From: Argopecten irradians
Taxonomy: Eukaryota; Mollusca; Bivalvia; Pectinida; Pectinidae
NCBI RefSeq assembly: GCF_041381155.1
Contig: NC_091134.1
Location: forward strand, 58,993,467 to 59,057,466
Reading direction: 5' to 3'
DNA length: 64,000 nucleotides
Shown: positions 63,847 through 64,000 of the stretch, one piece after another
How positions within the stretch are numbered: the first letter of the stretch is position 1
How the letters are laid out: every line of letters starts with the position of its first letter
Translations under genes and position numbers: made by a program
The notes under the pieces: generated by a model
What the model was told of the DNA's origin: nothing
Seen by the model: the letters and a program-made list of their open reading frames with translations, nothing else
The model's database searches: none

Positions 63847-64000
63847 GTAGGATATTTATTTTAATCAGTTTTAGCTTAATTCATCAACAAACACGGCGAC
63901 CCGGTTGCTCGAAAGGTAATTGACTACATCACATGAATAGTGAATTTTTCATTTCATTTGATGCAAAGGAATGGAATATAGTTCAGAAATTTTAAATTCT

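Overview
The window is AT-rich, intron-rich metazoan nuclear DNA. It has GT-AG spliced genes, abundant retroelements and fold-back repeats, and no operons. The gene content fits a lophotrochozoan, most likely a bivalve mollusc: a membrane C-type lectin with a PAN domain and a stalk/TM module of a kind I associate with molluscan receptors, a selenocysteine deiodinase, an SLC22 carrier and Penelope-like elements. The species cannot be read from the sequence.

Layout. 1-3766: intergenic with two repeats. 3767-11472 (-): an unrecognised two-exon gene (473 aa) with a 6.3 kb intron. 9224-24477: first copy of a ~15 kb duplicated block holding exon 1 of that gene, ~8.5 kb without recognisable genes, and the last four exons of a lectin gene (-) with a Penelope-like element (PLE) in an intron. 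24478-33947: a Gypsy-type LTR retrotransposon, young by LTR similarity, carrying an extra zinc-finger and BTB/T1 coding region between integrase and the 3' LTR. 33947-36327: a long-TIR element abutting the 3' LTR. 36.6-39.49 kb: start of an iodothyronine deiodinase gene with an in-frame TGA (Sec), cut off by a 10-N assembly gap. 39503-54217: second copy of the duplicated block, beginning exactly at the gap, with two stretches rich in inserted bases that look like unpolished single-molecule reads. Beyond the duplicated part the lectin gene is complete (50916-55740, six exons, all phases agree). 55.7-62.5 kb: gene-poor, with one 5'-truncated LINE bounded by a perfect 16-bp target-site duplication. 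62582-63846 (+): first two exons of an SLC22-type transporter, running off the window.

Interpretation. The block duplication, the gap, the noisy contig start, the truncated deiodinase and the LTR element without matching target-site duplication together suggest that this scaffold joins two haplotypes or mis-joins contigs. A true tandem duplication is the alternative. The most biologically interesting items are the BTB/T1 plus zinc-finger cargo in the Gypsy element, a candidate hammerhead ribozyme in the PLE terminal repeats with a CRE-site cluster, a 137-bp near-perfect palindrome present in only one copy of the block, and the CTLD-PAN-stalk-TM receptor gene.
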